From Pseudomonadota bacterium (GTDB taxonomy: Bacteria; Pseudomonadota; Alphaproteobacteria; Rhizobiales; Xanthobacteraceae): DNA of 64,000 nt. Under the pieces are notes generated by a model that was not told the DNA's origin, searched no databases, and worked only from the letters and a program-made list of their open reading frames with translations. Shown one piece after another: positions 23,424 to 31,750 of the stretch. The translations under genes and the position numbers were made by a program. Numbering within the stretch: position 1 is the stretch's first letter; every line of letters starts with the position of its first letter. The DNA lies in the NCBI GenBank assembly GCA_023404705.1, contig JAEYAU010000057.1, forward strand, positions 8,804-72,803. Direction: 5' to 3'.

Positions 23424-24648
23424 GCTCATGCTCTGCTCGATGCTGACCGTGTTGCCGGACTATCTGTTCCGCCGCTATTGGCAGGGCAGACGCCTGGGCA
23501 AGGAGATCACCCTGTTCTCGGTGTGGTTCGAGCTGCGCTGGGGCATCACGGGCTGCGTGATCCTGACCATCGGGCTTATCACGGTGATCTTCTACAATCA
23601 TCCGTCGACGACCAATGTGACGCTGTTCTTCCGCACTGTGCCGATCCTGCCAGAGACCAACGGCCGCATCGCCGAGGTGTTCGTCGGCTTCAGCGACCAG
23701 ATCAAGCAGGGCGCGCCGATCTTCCGGCTCGACAGCACGAAGCAGGAGGCCGCAGTCGAGACCTCGAAGCGAAAGATCGCCGAGGTCACGGCGTCGCTGG
23801 AGGTCGCCAGGGCTGACGTTCTGAAAGCGGAGGGCCAGCTGCAGCAGGCCGAGGGCGCCCTGCAGCAGGCGCGCGACGAGCTCGAAACCAAGCAGGAGCT
23901 GCACCGGCGCAACCCAGGCATCGTGCCTCTGCGCGACATCGAGAAGCTGCAGGTCGCGGTTACTGCCAACGAGGGCGCGGTCGCCGCCGCGACGGCCGCC
24001 AAGAGCGCGGCCAGCATCCGCGTCGACACCGTGCTGCCGGCCGAGATGGCGAGCGCCGATGCCGCGCTCGCACAGGCGCAGGTGGATCTCGACAAGACCA
24101 CGATCAGGGCCGGGGTGGCGGGCCGCGTCGAGCAGTTCACGTTGCGCGTCGGCGATATCGTCAATCCGCTGATGCGCCCGGGCGGCATCCTGATCCCGGA
24201 AGGAGCGGGCCAGCGCGGCCTGCAGGCGGGCTTCAGCCAGATCGAGGCCCAGGTCATGAAGCGCGGCATGATCGCCGAGGTGATCTGCATCAGCAAGCCG
24301 ATGACGGTCATTCCGATGGTGGTCACCGACGTGCAGAACTATATCGCGGCCGGCCAGTTCCGCGGCGGCGAGCAGCTGTTGGACGCCCAGCAGGTGCGCC
24401 AGCCAGGCACGCTGCTCGCCTCTCTCGAGCCGCTCTTCGCCGGGGGCCTCGATGGCATCACGCCGGGCAGCAGCTGCATCGCCAATGCCTATTCGAACAA
24501 TCACGACACCATCGCCGACCCGAAAACCGGCACGCTGAGAGGCATGGCGCTGCACGCCGTGGATGCCCTCGCCCTGGTGCACGCGCTGCTGCTGCGGCTG
24601 CAGGCATTGGTGATGCCGTTCAAGGTGCTGGTGTTCAGCGGGCACTGA
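23416..24648 (+). CDS. HlyD-family membrane fusion protein (YibH/YiaV-like)
   Basis: A 410-residue protein with two membrane segments near the N-terminus (residues about 1-15 and 40-60). The biotinyl-lipoyl-like half (PETNGRIAEVFVGFSDQIKQG) precedes a long alpha-helical hairpin rich in Glu/Ala/Gln (about 110-200), then the second half (KTTIRAGVAGRVEQFTLRVGD). No dedicated ABC or MFS partner gene is adjacent, so it probably works with the small membrane protein encoded just upstream, whose stop it overlaps. The exported substrate is unknown. Confidence 0.8.
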   Translation: MLELMLCSMLTVLPDYLFRRYWQGRRLGKEITLFSVWFELRWGITGCVILTIGLITVIFYNHPSTTNVTLFFRTVPILPETNGRIAEVFVGFSDQIKQGAPIFRLDSTKQEAAVETSKRKIAEVTASLEVARADVLKAEGQLQQAEGALQQARDELETKQELHRRNPGIVPLRDIEKLQVAVTANEGAVAAATAAKSAASIRVDTVLPAEMASADAALAQAQVDLDKTTIRAGVAGRVEQFTLRVGDIVNPLMRPGGILIPEGAGQRGLQAGFSQIEAQVMKRGMIAEVICISKPMTVIPMVVTDVQNYIAAGQFRGGEQLLDAQQVRQPGTLLASLEPLFAGGLDGITPGSSCIANAYSNNHDTIADPKTGTLRGMALHAVDALALVHALLLRLQALVMPFKVLVFSGH

Positions 24649-24785
24649 GCGCGTTGAACATCGGCGCGGGCCGCGATGGCCGAAGGGACTCCTCTCCCGG
24701 ACGTCGCGGCCTTCACATTCTGCCATGCTGCCTTCGCGGCTGACGCCGGCTACACGGGGCAATGGGGCGCCGTCGGGGCCCTGTG

Positions 24786-25487
24786 CTAGATCAGCCGCAA
24801 CCCCTTCAAGCTCGCGTGCCCGTCGCGGGCGACAATGATGTGATCGTGCACCGCGATGCCGAGCGGCTTGGCGATGTCGGCGATCGCTTGCGTCATCTGG
24901 ATGTCGGCGCGGCTCGGCGTCGGATCGCCGCTCGGATGGTTGTGCACCAGGATCACGGCGGTGGCCGAGAGCTCGAGCGCACGCTTGACCACCTCGCGCG
25001 GGTAGACCGGCGCGTGATCCACCGTGCCGGTCTGCTGCACCTCGTCGGCGATCAGCTGGTTGCGCTTGTCGAGGAAGAGGATGCGGAATTCCTCCTTCTC
25101 GGCGAAGGCCTGCGCGTTGCGGCAATAGTCCAGAACCGCGTCCCATGAGGAGAGCACCGGCTTCTTGCGGATCTTCTCGCGCAGAATCCGCTCCGAGATC
25201 GCTTGCACGAGCCTGAACTGCGCGACCGCGGCCGGGCCGAGGCCCGCCTTCTTGAGGCGCGCATCGGGAGCCGCGATCAGCTCGGGCAGCGAGCCGAACT
25301 CCTTGAGCAGCTGCTTCGCCAGCGGCTTCACGTCTTTGCGCGGAATGCCGCTGAACAACAGGAGCTCGATCAGCTCGTAGTCGGCAAGCCCATCCGCTCC
25401 GACCGCAAGAAAGCGGTCGCGCAGGCGCTCGCGATGGCCGAAATAGTGCAGCGCCTCCCCGTGCTCCTCGTTAACCCCGTCGCCCAT
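24786..25487 (-). CDS. radC: RadC/UPF0758 JAB-domain protein
   Basis: A 233-residue protein. The N-terminal helix-hairpin-helix-like part (LADYELIELLLFSG, GSLPELIAAP) is followed by an MPN/JAB domain with the intact metalloprotease-like motif HNHPSGDPTPSRAD. The old link to DNA repair is doubtful; its biochemical role remains unsettled. It lies in the sfsA-map-radC neighbourhood that is common in alphaproteobacteria, here with a YCII gene inserted before it. Confidence 0.9.
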   Translation of the reverse strand: MGDGVNEEHGEALHYFGHRERLRDRFLAVGADGLADYELIELLLFSGIPRKDVKPLAKQLLKEFGSLPELIAAPDARLKKAGLGPAAVAQFRLVQAISERILREKIRKKPVLSSWDAVLDYCRNAQAFAEKEEFRILFLDKRNQLIADEVQQTGTVDHAPVYPREVVKRALELSATAVILVHNHPSGDPTPSRADIQMTQAIADIAKPLGIAVHDHIIVARDGHASLKGLRLI

Positions 25488-25543
25488 GCGTCACCCGTCG
25501 CAGCAAGGGGAAGCATGGAACAAAAACAGAACATTGGCAACCG

Positions 25544-25927
25544 TCAGACGACCGGCTCTGAAGCCTTTGCGTCCTCGACGCCGTACGGGACATAGACCAT
25601 CACGGGCCGGATCTCGTAGGCGCCGCCCGGATTCGCCCCGCGCAGGTCGCGCGCGAAGGCGAGCGCCTCGTCCTTGTCGTCGGCCTCGATCAGGTAGAAG
25701 CCGAGCAGTTGCTCCTTGGTCTCCGCATAGGGACCGTCCATGACGACGTTCTTGTCCTTGTAGAGCGTCGTCGCGGCCGTCGTCGGCATCAGCCGCACAG
25801 CCGGCTTGAGCTTGTGCGCCCATTTCTGGTGCACCACCTCGAGCCGCGCCATCACGGCGTCGTCTTCCTCTTTCGTCCAGGCGGTCGTGACCTTCTGGTC
25901 GTTGTAGCAGAGCAACGAGTACAGCAT
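25544..25927 (-). CDS. YCII-related (DGPF-domain) protein
   Basis: A 127-residue protein starting MLYSLLCYNDQ after a GGGGAGG site. The DGPYAETKEQLLGFYLIEA stretch is the DGPF/YCII signature, a dimeric ferredoxin-like fold often found near ECF sigma factors. No such sigma gene is close. It lies between map and radC in the same orientation. Function unknown; the family is thought to be an enzyme-like or ligand-binding domain. Confidence 0.85.
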   Translation of the reverse strand: MLYSLLCYNDQKVTTAWTKEEDDAVMARLEVVHQKWAHKLKPAVRLMPTTAATTLYKDKNVVMDGPYAETKEQLLGFYLIEADDKDEALAFARDLRGANPGGAYEIRPVMVYVPYGVEDAKASEPVV

Positions 25928-26060
25928 GGGACCTCCCCTGAGCCTGCAGCGAATGTTCCGGCGAAGTGGGCGCCGGTTCGCCGACAAGAACATGCGCCAA
26001 CCAAAGAATCGTCTCCAGGACGCGCGAATTCCGTGAAGCAGATCCGTGTGACGCCGCGTG

Positions 26061-26879
26061 TCAGTAAGGCGGCTTGTCGAGACCCTTGGGCGAGAACGTG
26101 AAGATCTCGTGCCCGTCCTGAGTGACGCCGACCGTATGCTCGAACTGCGCCGAGAGCGAGCGGTCGCGCGTCACCGCGGTCCAGCCGTCCGAGAGCACTT
26201 TGACGTGCGGCCGGCCGAGATTGATCATCGGCTCGACCGTGAACAGCATGCCGGGCTTGAGCACGATGCCTTCGCCGGGCCGGCCGACATGCACAATGTT
26301 CGGCTCGTCGTGGAACAGCTTGCCGAGCCCGTGGCCGCAGAAGTCGCGCACCACGCTCATGTGCTGCGGCTCGACATAGCTCTGGATCGCTGCGCCGATG
26401 TCGCCCGTGGTGGCGCCCGGCCGGATCACCGCGATGCCGCGCATCATCGCCTCATAGGTGACCTCGATCAGCCGCTCGGCGCGGCGCGGGATCGGGCCGA
26501 TCGGATACATGCGGCTCGAGTCGCCGTGCCAGCCGTCGACGATGAGCGTCACGTCGATGTTGACGATATCGCCTTCCTTGAGCGGCTTGTCGTTCGGAAT
26601 GCCGTGGCAGACCACGTGGTTGATGGAGGTGCAGGTCGACTTGTTGTAGCCGCGGTACATCAGGGTCGCGGGCCGCGCCCCATGGTCCATGGCGAAGTCG
26701 AACACCAGCCGGTCGATCCGGTCGGTGGCAACCCCCGGCCCCACCTCGCCGACCAGCATGTCGAGGCATTCGGCCACCAGCTGGCCGGCCCGGCGCATGC
26801 CCTCGAAGGCTTCGGAGCCATGCAGCTTGATCTGGCCGGTCTTGCGCAGCGGGGCGACCGCCGCATCCACATAAGTCAT
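26061..26879 (-). CDS. map: Type I methionine aminopeptidase
   Basis: A 272-residue cytosolic enzyme that removes the initiator Met from new proteins. All five metal ligands can be assigned: two Asp in the IDVTLIVDGWHGDSS region, His in CGHGLGKLFHDEP, Glu in FTVEPMI and Glu in QFEHTV. The catalytic His is in NHVVCHGIP. The start at 26879 (MTYVDAAVAPLRK) avoids a longer frame without support. It lies downstream of sfsA. Confidence 0.95.
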   Translation of the reverse strand: MTYVDAAVAPLRKTGQIKLHGSEAFEGMRRAGQLVAECLDMLVGEVGPGVATDRIDRLVFDFAMDHGARPATLMYRGYNKSTCTSINHVVCHGIPNDKPLKEGDIVNIDVTLIVDGWHGDSSRMYPIGPIPRRAERLIEVTYEAMMRGIAVIRPGATTGDIGAAIQSYVEPQHMSVVRDFCGHGLGKLFHDEPNIVHVGRPGEGIVLKPGMLFTVEPMINLGRPHVKVLSDGWTAVTRDRSLSAQFEHTVGVTQDGHEIFTFSPKGLDKPPY

Positions 26880-26978
26880 TGAATCTTCGCGGCTCGGCCG
26901 CGCTCCCGCGGCCATGGCCGCCTCGTCCCAATGTATGTTTTCGCGAGCCTGAAGCAAGCGAAAGGCGCCGGTTCCCGA

Positions 26979-27692
26979 TCAATCCCGCAACGGCACCGGA
27001 CGGACGATCTCGATGCCCTCGGTGGTCAGCCCGCAAACCCAGGCGAGCGCCTCGACGCCGCGCGCCCGGGCGCGATCGAAGGCAGCGCCATAGGCCGGGT
27101 CGAGGTCACGCGCGAGTGCGAAGACGCTCGCTGAGCCGATCTGGATCACGAACAGCATGACGGCGCGGTATCCTGCCGCGACCATGTCGGCGAGCTCGTC
27201 GAGATGCCGCGCGCCTCGCGCCGTCACGCAGTCCGGGAACTCGGCGAGACCCGGCGTGCGCATCAAGTGCACGTTCTTCACTTCGACATAGCAGGGCGGC
27301 CGGCCCGCGCTTTCGAGCAGGAAATCGACGCGCGAGGCGCGGCCGTACTTCACCTCGCGGCGGATCAAGTCATAGCCCGCGAGCTCCGGGATGCGCTCCG
27401 CCGCGAGCGCCTCGGCCACCAGCCGGTTCGGAAGTCCGGTGTCGATGCCAGCCACCTCCACGCCGCCGCCGAAATCCGCCTCCACCAGCTCCCACGAATA
27501 AGCGAGCTTGCGCTTGGCGTTCTCGGACTTGGAGAGCCACACCCGCGCGCCCGGGCTCACGAGCCCGAGCATCGCACCCGGATTGGCGACATGCACGGTG
27601 ACCTCCTCGCCCGACGGCAGCACCACGTCGGCGAGGAACCGTTTGTAGCGGCGCACGAGCGTCGCCGGGATCAGCGGCGCAGCGAAGCGCAT
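26979..27692 (-). CDS. sfsA: SfsA family protein
   Basis: A 237-residue protein matching SfsA along its length: RYKRFLADV near the start, HVANPGAMLGL, the core KYGRASRVDFLLE and YVEVKNVHLMR, and FPDCVTARGARHL. The core has the D-x(n)-E-x-K pattern of PD-(D/E)XK nucleases. It was named for sugar fermentation stimulation in E. coli, and its real activity, perhaps DNA binding or nuclease, is not settled. It precedes map in the conserved order. Confidence 0.95.
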   Translation of the reverse strand: MRFAAPLIPATLVRRYKRFLADVVLPSGEEVTVHVANPGAMLGLVSPGARVWLSKSENAKRKLAYSWELVEADFGGGVEVAGIDTGLPNRLVAEALAAERIPELAGYDLIRREVKYGRASRVDFLLESAGRPPCYVEVKNVHLMRTPGLAEFPDCVTARGARHLDELADMVAAGYRAVMLFVIQIGSASVFALARDLDPAYGAAFDRARARGVEALAWVCGLTTEGIEIVRPVPLRD

Positions 27693-27702
27693 CGGATGAT
27701 CG

Positions 27703-28686
27703 CTAAGCCGCGATCTTGCCGCCGAGCTCGTCCTCGATATGCGCGCGGATAATATCGTCGAAGCTCTTCTCGACCGTGAAGCCGAGCGCGAGGGCGCGGC
27801 GCGCGTCGAAGCGGCTCGGCCAGCCCGCGACGATGCGCTTCACCAGCTCGTCGGGCTCGCGGCGGATGCGCGCCGCGACCTTCTCGCCGGCGACACGCTT
27901 GAGCGCCGCGATCTGCTCCGCCACCGTGCAGCACACGCCCGGCATCGTCAGGCTGACACGCGGCCCGAGCTTGTCGCGCGAGAGCCCGGCCGCGTGGATC
28001 AGGAAGCCGACGGCCGAGCGCGGGCTCGCGTGCCAGTGCAGCACGCTCTCGTCCACGGGCAGCACCGCCTCCTGCCCCGAGAGCGGCTCGCGAATGATGC
28101 CCGAGAAGAAGCCCGAGGCCGCCTTGTTCGGCTTGCCGGGCCGCACCACGATGCTCGGCAGGCGGATGCCGACGCCGTCCAGGAAGCCCTTGCGCGTATA
28201 GTCGGCGAGCAGCAGTTCGCCGATCGCCTTCTGCGTGCCGTAGGAGGTGAGCGGCGTGAGATGGAATTCGTCCGGGATCGCCTCCGGGAACGGCGCGCCG
28301 AACACCGCGATCGACGAGGTGAACACGAACTTCGGGTGATAGTCCGTGCCGTGTGCGCGCGCGGCTTCCAGCAGCCCGCGCGTGCCGTCGAGATTGATGC
28401 GATAGCCCTTCTCGAACTCGACCTCCGCCTCGCCCGAGACGATCGCCGCGAGATGGAAGATCACGTCGGGCCGGCCCGAGACGAGACGCTGCGCCTCGCC
28501 CGCCGCCGGCAGATCCGACGTCAGCGTCTCGACCTTGCCCTTGAACCCGGCGGGCGCGGTCGGCGCCACCACGTCGGCAAGCGTGAGCCGGTCGATCGCC
28601 TGCCCGTTCAGCCCGCCGTCCTTGACCAGCCGCTCGGTCAGCTTGCGGCCGATCATGCCGGCCGCGCCGGTGATCAAGACGTGCAT
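27703..28686 (-). CDS. denD: NAD-dependent epimerase/dehydrogenase, D-erythronate dehydrogenase-like
   Basis: A 327-residue extended SDR. The NAD motif GAAGMIG is at residues 7-13, and YGTQK supplies the catalytic Tyr/Lys near residue 150. The DenD-type signatures GKVETLTSDLP, HLAAIVSGEAEVEFEKGY, IRLPSIVVRPG and the Cys-rich MPGVCCTV are seen. DenD oxidises D-erythronate at C2 in four-carbon acid sugar breakdown, usually with OtnK/OtnC/OtnI partners. None of these partners is in the window, so the exact sugar acid may differ. It is encoded after an SDR gene in a sugar-acid-like operon. Confidence 0.8.
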   Translation of the reverse strand: MHVLITGAAGMIGRKLTERLVKDGGLNGQAIDRLTLADVVAPTAPAGFKGKVETLTSDLPAAGEAQRLVSGRPDVIFHLAAIVSGEAEVEFEKGYRINLDGTRGLLEAARAHGTDYHPKFVFTSSIAVFGAPFPEAIPDEFHLTPLTSYGTQKAIGELLLADYTRKGFLDGVGIRLPSIVVRPGKPNKAASGFFSGIIREPLSGQEAVLPVDESVLHWHASPRSAVGFLIHAAGLSRDKLGPRVSLTMPGVCCTVAEQIAALKRVAGEKVAARIRREPDELVKRIVAGWPSRFDARRALALGFTVEKSFDDIIRAHIEDELGGKIAA

Positions 28687-28723
28687 GGTCGTTCCTCCTG
28701 TTCTTCTTATCTGCGGCCCAGAC

Positions 28724-29482
28724 TCACAACGCGAAGCCGCCGTCGACGAGATGGATGTGGCCGGTGGTGTAGCTCGCTTCGTCGGATGCGAGATAGAGCG
28801 CGAGCATCGCGACCTCCTCGGCGGTGCCGAGCCGGCCCATCGGCTGGCGGTCAATGAAGGCCTGGCGGATCGCCGAGACCGACTGGCCCGACGACTTGGC
28901 GAGCGCCTGGATGCGGCCGTCGAGCGACGGCGACTGCACAGTGCCGGGACAGATCGCATTGGCGCGCACGCCCTTCTTGATGAAGTCCGCGGCCACCGCC
29001 TTGGTGAGACCGATCACCGCGGCTTTCGTCGCGCCGTAGACATAGCGATGCGGCAGGCCGCGCACCGATGATGCACCCGACGAGATGTTCACGATCGAGG
29101 CATTGCCCTTCTTGAGCATGCCGGGCAGGACCGCGCGGATGGTCCGATGCATCGACTTCACGTTGATGTCGAAGGAGAAGTCCCAGTCCTCCTCGGAGCA
29201 CTCCAGCACCGAGCCGTGATGCACGTACCCCGCGCAGTTCACCAGCGTATCGATGGTGCCGAGCTTCTTGCCCATCTGCTTGACCAGCTCTTCGACATCC
29301 TTCGTCGAGCGCACGTCGAGCTTCGCCAGCGTCGCCTTGCGGATGCCCTTGAGCTTCTTGGGATCGAGGTCGGTCGCGATCACCTTCGCGCCCTCCTTGA
29401 CGAAGGCTTCCGCGATCGCGCGACCGATGCCCTGCCCCGCCGCCGTGACGAGCGCGACCTTCCCCTTCAGACGTCCAGCCAT
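28724..29482 (-). CDS. SDR oxidoreductase, 2-keto-3-deoxy-L-fuconate dehydrogenase/DHRS6-like
   Basis: A 252-residue classical SDR with TAAGQGIG (residues 13-20), NCAG, catalytic YGATK and the C-terminal TGHIHLVDGG. The blocks GYVHHGSVLECSEEDWDFSFDINVKSM and AAVIGLTKAVAADFIKKG match the subfamily that contains human DHRS6 and bacterial 2-keto-3-deoxy-L-fuconate 4-dehydrogenase. It is followed after 37 bases by the DenD-like gene, so a sugar acid substrate is likely. Choice between fuconate and a related acid cannot be made from sequence. Confidence 0.8.
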   Translation of the reverse strand: MAGRLKGKVALVTAAGQGIGRAIAEAFVKEGAKVIATDLDPKKLKGIRKATLAKLDVRSTKDVEELVKQMGKKLGTIDTLVNCAGYVHHGSVLECSEEDWDFSFDINVKSMHRTIRAVLPGMLKKGNASIVNISSGASSVRGLPHRYVYGATKAAVIGLTKAVAADFIKKGVRANAICPGTVQSPSLDGRIQALAKSSGQSVSAIRQAFIDRQPMGRLGTAEEVAMLALYLASDEASYTTGHIHLVDGGFAL

Positions 29483-29509
29483 TTCCGATGTTCTCCTTGT
29501 TAGCGAGTA

Positions 29510-30673
29510 TCAAGCGAGCGTCTTCGCCATCTGGATCACGTCAGCGCGCGGATCCACGATGTCGAGACGCCGGAAGCCCTTGCGGCCGTACCAATCCATC
29601 TGCCGCGTGAGGTTCTTGTTCACCAGCACGCGCAGCACCCGAAGGCCCAGCGCGCGCGTCCGGCCTTCGGCGAAGTTCAACAGCGTCTCGCCGAGCCCGC
29701 GCGCCTGCGCGGCGGCGCTGACCGCCATCACCATCAGCTCCACGTCCTTGTCCACCACAAGACCCATGACGGCTTCGAGGCCCTGCTCGCTCTCGACCAC
29801 CCAGACCTCGTTGTCGCGCAACAGCCCGCCATAGCCCAAGGCGACCAGCTCGGATTGGTGCCGCGTCAGCTCATCGAATTTCTTGAACGCCGCCACCGTG
29901 AAGGCCGCGATCTCCGGCTGTTCCGGGAGCGACGCGCGGCGCAGGCGCACGCCGCTCTCGACCGCATTCATCTGATTGCGTACCGACAGGGCCGTGCGCT
30001 GCTGCCCCTGGGCATCGAAGTTCTCCGGCGCGAGCCAGCGCTCGAACGCCACCTTGCGCGCCGGCCATTCGGAATCGAGCATCGAGAACCAAGCGGTGTC
30101 CCGGTTGCGGCCCTTCACGATCATATGGGCGCGGAAGATGCCCTCATACGTGAAGCCGAAGCGCTCCGCCGCGCGCCGCGACGGGAAATTGAGCGCATTG
30201 CATTTCCATTCGTAGCGGCGATAGCCGAGCGTCTCGAACACGTAGCGCGCCAGCAGATACTGCACCTCGGTGGCGAGCGGCGTCGCCTGCAGGGCCGGAC
30301 TGTAGACGATATGCCCGACCTCGATCACACCCATCGCGGGGCGAATTTCCATCAGCGTCACGATGCCGACCGCGCGGCCGGACGTATCGAGCACCGCATA
30401 GGAATAAGGATCGGCGAGGGCCGGCCGCTCGGCGAGCCAAGCCTTGAAGGCGTTCTCGTCCGCGAAGGGACCGTAGCCCATATAGGTCCACAGCTTGGGA
30501 TCGCCGCGCACAGCCTGCCACAGCGCATCGCCATGCCGGGTCGCATCGAGCTTCTCGACCACGCCGAAGCGGCCCTCGAGCCGCACCGGACCCGGCCGCG
30601 CCGGCTCCTTGAACTCGACGCGCAGGCCGACGGGTTGCCCCGTCTCGGGCTCTGCCTCGGACGCAAGCTTCAC
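29510..30673 (-). CDS. Fusion of two GNAT acetyltransferase domains
   Basis: A 387-residue protein with two GNAT units. The N-terminal unit (about residues 35-215) is RimJ/RimL-like (YMGYGPFADENAF, CNALNFPSRRAAERFGFTYEG). The second (about 242-387) is a distinct GNAT with MAVSAAAQARGLGETLL, where RGLG marks the acetyl-CoA loop. A proline-rich linker separates the units. The ATG overlaps the stop of the PEP mutase-like gene by 4 bases (ATGA), so they are translated together. The acetylated substrate is unknown; a product of the neighbouring catabolic genes is one possibility. Confidence 0.8.
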   Translation of the reverse strand: MKLASEAEPETGQPVGLRVEFKEPARPGPVRLEGRFGVVEKLDATRHGDALWQAVRGDPKLWTYMGYGPFADENAFKAWLAERPALADPYSYAVLDTSGRAVGIVTLMEIRPAMGVIEVGHIVYSPALQATPLATEVQYLLARYVFETLGYRRYEWKCNALNFPSRRAAERFGFTYEGIFRAHMIVKGRNRDTAWFSMLDSEWPARKVAFERWLAPENFDAQGQQRTALSVRNQMNAVESGVRLRRASLPEQPEIAAFTVAAFKKFDELTRHQSELVALGYGGLLRDNEVWVVESEQGLEAVMGLVVDKDVELMVMAVSAAAQARGLGETLLNFAEGRTRALGLRVLRVLVNKNLTRQMDWYGRKGFRRLDIVDPRADVIQMAKTLA

Positions 30674-31521
30674 GAGCTTCTCCGCTTGAGATCGTCGCGG
30701 AAGAAGCCATTGACTTCCGCGAAGGGCGCGGCGTCCGCAAGCGCCTCGAAGCTGCCCTCCTCGGCGAGCTGCCGCGCCGCACGGATGAAGCCGCCCCAGG
30801 CGGCGCGCGACAGCGCCGAACCCAGGCTGACGCGGCGCACGCCGAGCGCCGCCAGGTCGGCGACCTTGAAGCCGATCGGCGCAGAGATCAGCACATTGAC
30901 GGGCTTCGGCGCGACCGCTGCGACCACCGCGCTGATCTGCTCGCGCGTGCGAATCCCCGGCGCGTAGAGGCAGTCGGCCCCCGCCTCCGCATAAGCGCGC
31001 AGCCGCCGGATGGTCTCGTCGAGATCCGGCAGCCCGACGAGAAAGCTTTCGCAGCGCCCCGTCAGCACGACGTCACCGCCCGCCGCGTCGATCGCGGCGC
31101 GCGAAGCGTGGATGCGCTCTACCGCCAGCTTGAACTCGTACAGCGGCTTCGCGGGATCGCCGGTATTGTCTTCGATCGAGAGGCCGGCGACGCCGGTCTC
31201 GACACAGCGCCGCACGTTCTCGGCGACCCGGTCCGGCTGGTGCGCATAGCCGCCCTCGAAGTCCGCATTGACCGGGAGGTCGGTCGCCTCCACCAGCACG
31301 CGGAGATGATCCAGCACGAGATCGACCGGCACCGCCCAGTCAGCGTCCGGCAGACCCAGCGTCAGCGCGAAGCCCGAGCTGGTCGAGGCCAGCGCCTTGA
31401 AGCCCAGGTGCTGGAGGTAGCGCGCGGTGCCGACGTCCCAGGGGTTCGGCAGCACGAAGCAGCCCGTCTCGTGCAGCGCACGGTAGGCGCGGCGCTTCTC
31501 CGCGATGGTCGGTCTCGGCAT
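30670..31521 (-). CDS. Isocitrate lyase/PEP mutase superfamily protein
   Basis: A 283-residue TIM-barrel protein. The substrate loops are clear: NPWDVGTARYLQHLGFKALAST at the start, DADW and NADFEGGYAHQP, then SIEDN and GRCESFLVG. It lacks the KKCGH cysteine motif of true isocitrate lyase, as usual for the PEP mutase/oxaloacetate hydrolase branch. A bond-cleaving or hydrolysing role on a 2-oxo acid is inferred. It starts the leftward operon (this gene, double GNAT, SDR, DenD-like). The upstream region holds a perfect CRP-type site. Confidence 0.8.
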   Translation of the reverse strand: MPRPTIAEKRRAYRALHETGCFVLPNPWDVGTARYLQHLGFKALASTSSGFALTLGLPDADWAVPVDLVLDHLRVLVEATDLPVNADFEGGYAHQPDRVAENVRRCVETGVAGLSIEDNTGDPAKPLYEFKLAVERIHASRAAIDAAGGDVVLTGRCESFLVGLPDLDETIRRLRAYAEAGADCLYAPGIRTREQISAVVAAVAPKPVNVLISAPIGFKVADLAALGVRRVSLGSALSRAAWGGFIRAARQLAEEGSFEALADAAPFAEVNGFFRDDLKRRSS

Positions 31522-31673
31522 GCTGAGGATCCGCTGTTCGGAAGCCGGGGGTCGCTTTATATCGCGTCCGCGCCGGGTTCGTCCCGGGTCTTGCGTCCGC
31601 GATCCACGAAGAATTGCCCGTCCTGCGTGCGCCGTCAAAGGGTTGCCACACCGAGATCTTTTTCGCAGCCCCG

Positions 31674-31689
31674 TGTGAGCCTGCTCACA
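31674..31689. promoter_or_regulatory. CRP/FNR-type binding site in divergent promoter
   Basis: TGTGAGC-CT-GCTCACA contains the exact CRP core TGTGA-N6-TCACA with extended symmetry. It lies in the 229-base divergent region between the PEP mutase-like gene and the LuxR gene. GATAAA at 31709-31714 could be a -10 for the LuxR gene; that would put the site centre near -40, a class II activator position. The site could also serve the leftward operon. Confidence 0.65.
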
Positions 31690-31750
31690 GTCCCGATGCG
31701 CGATCACCGATAAAGCAGCAGCATCAACCACGATCGCCAGAGTGAAGACG

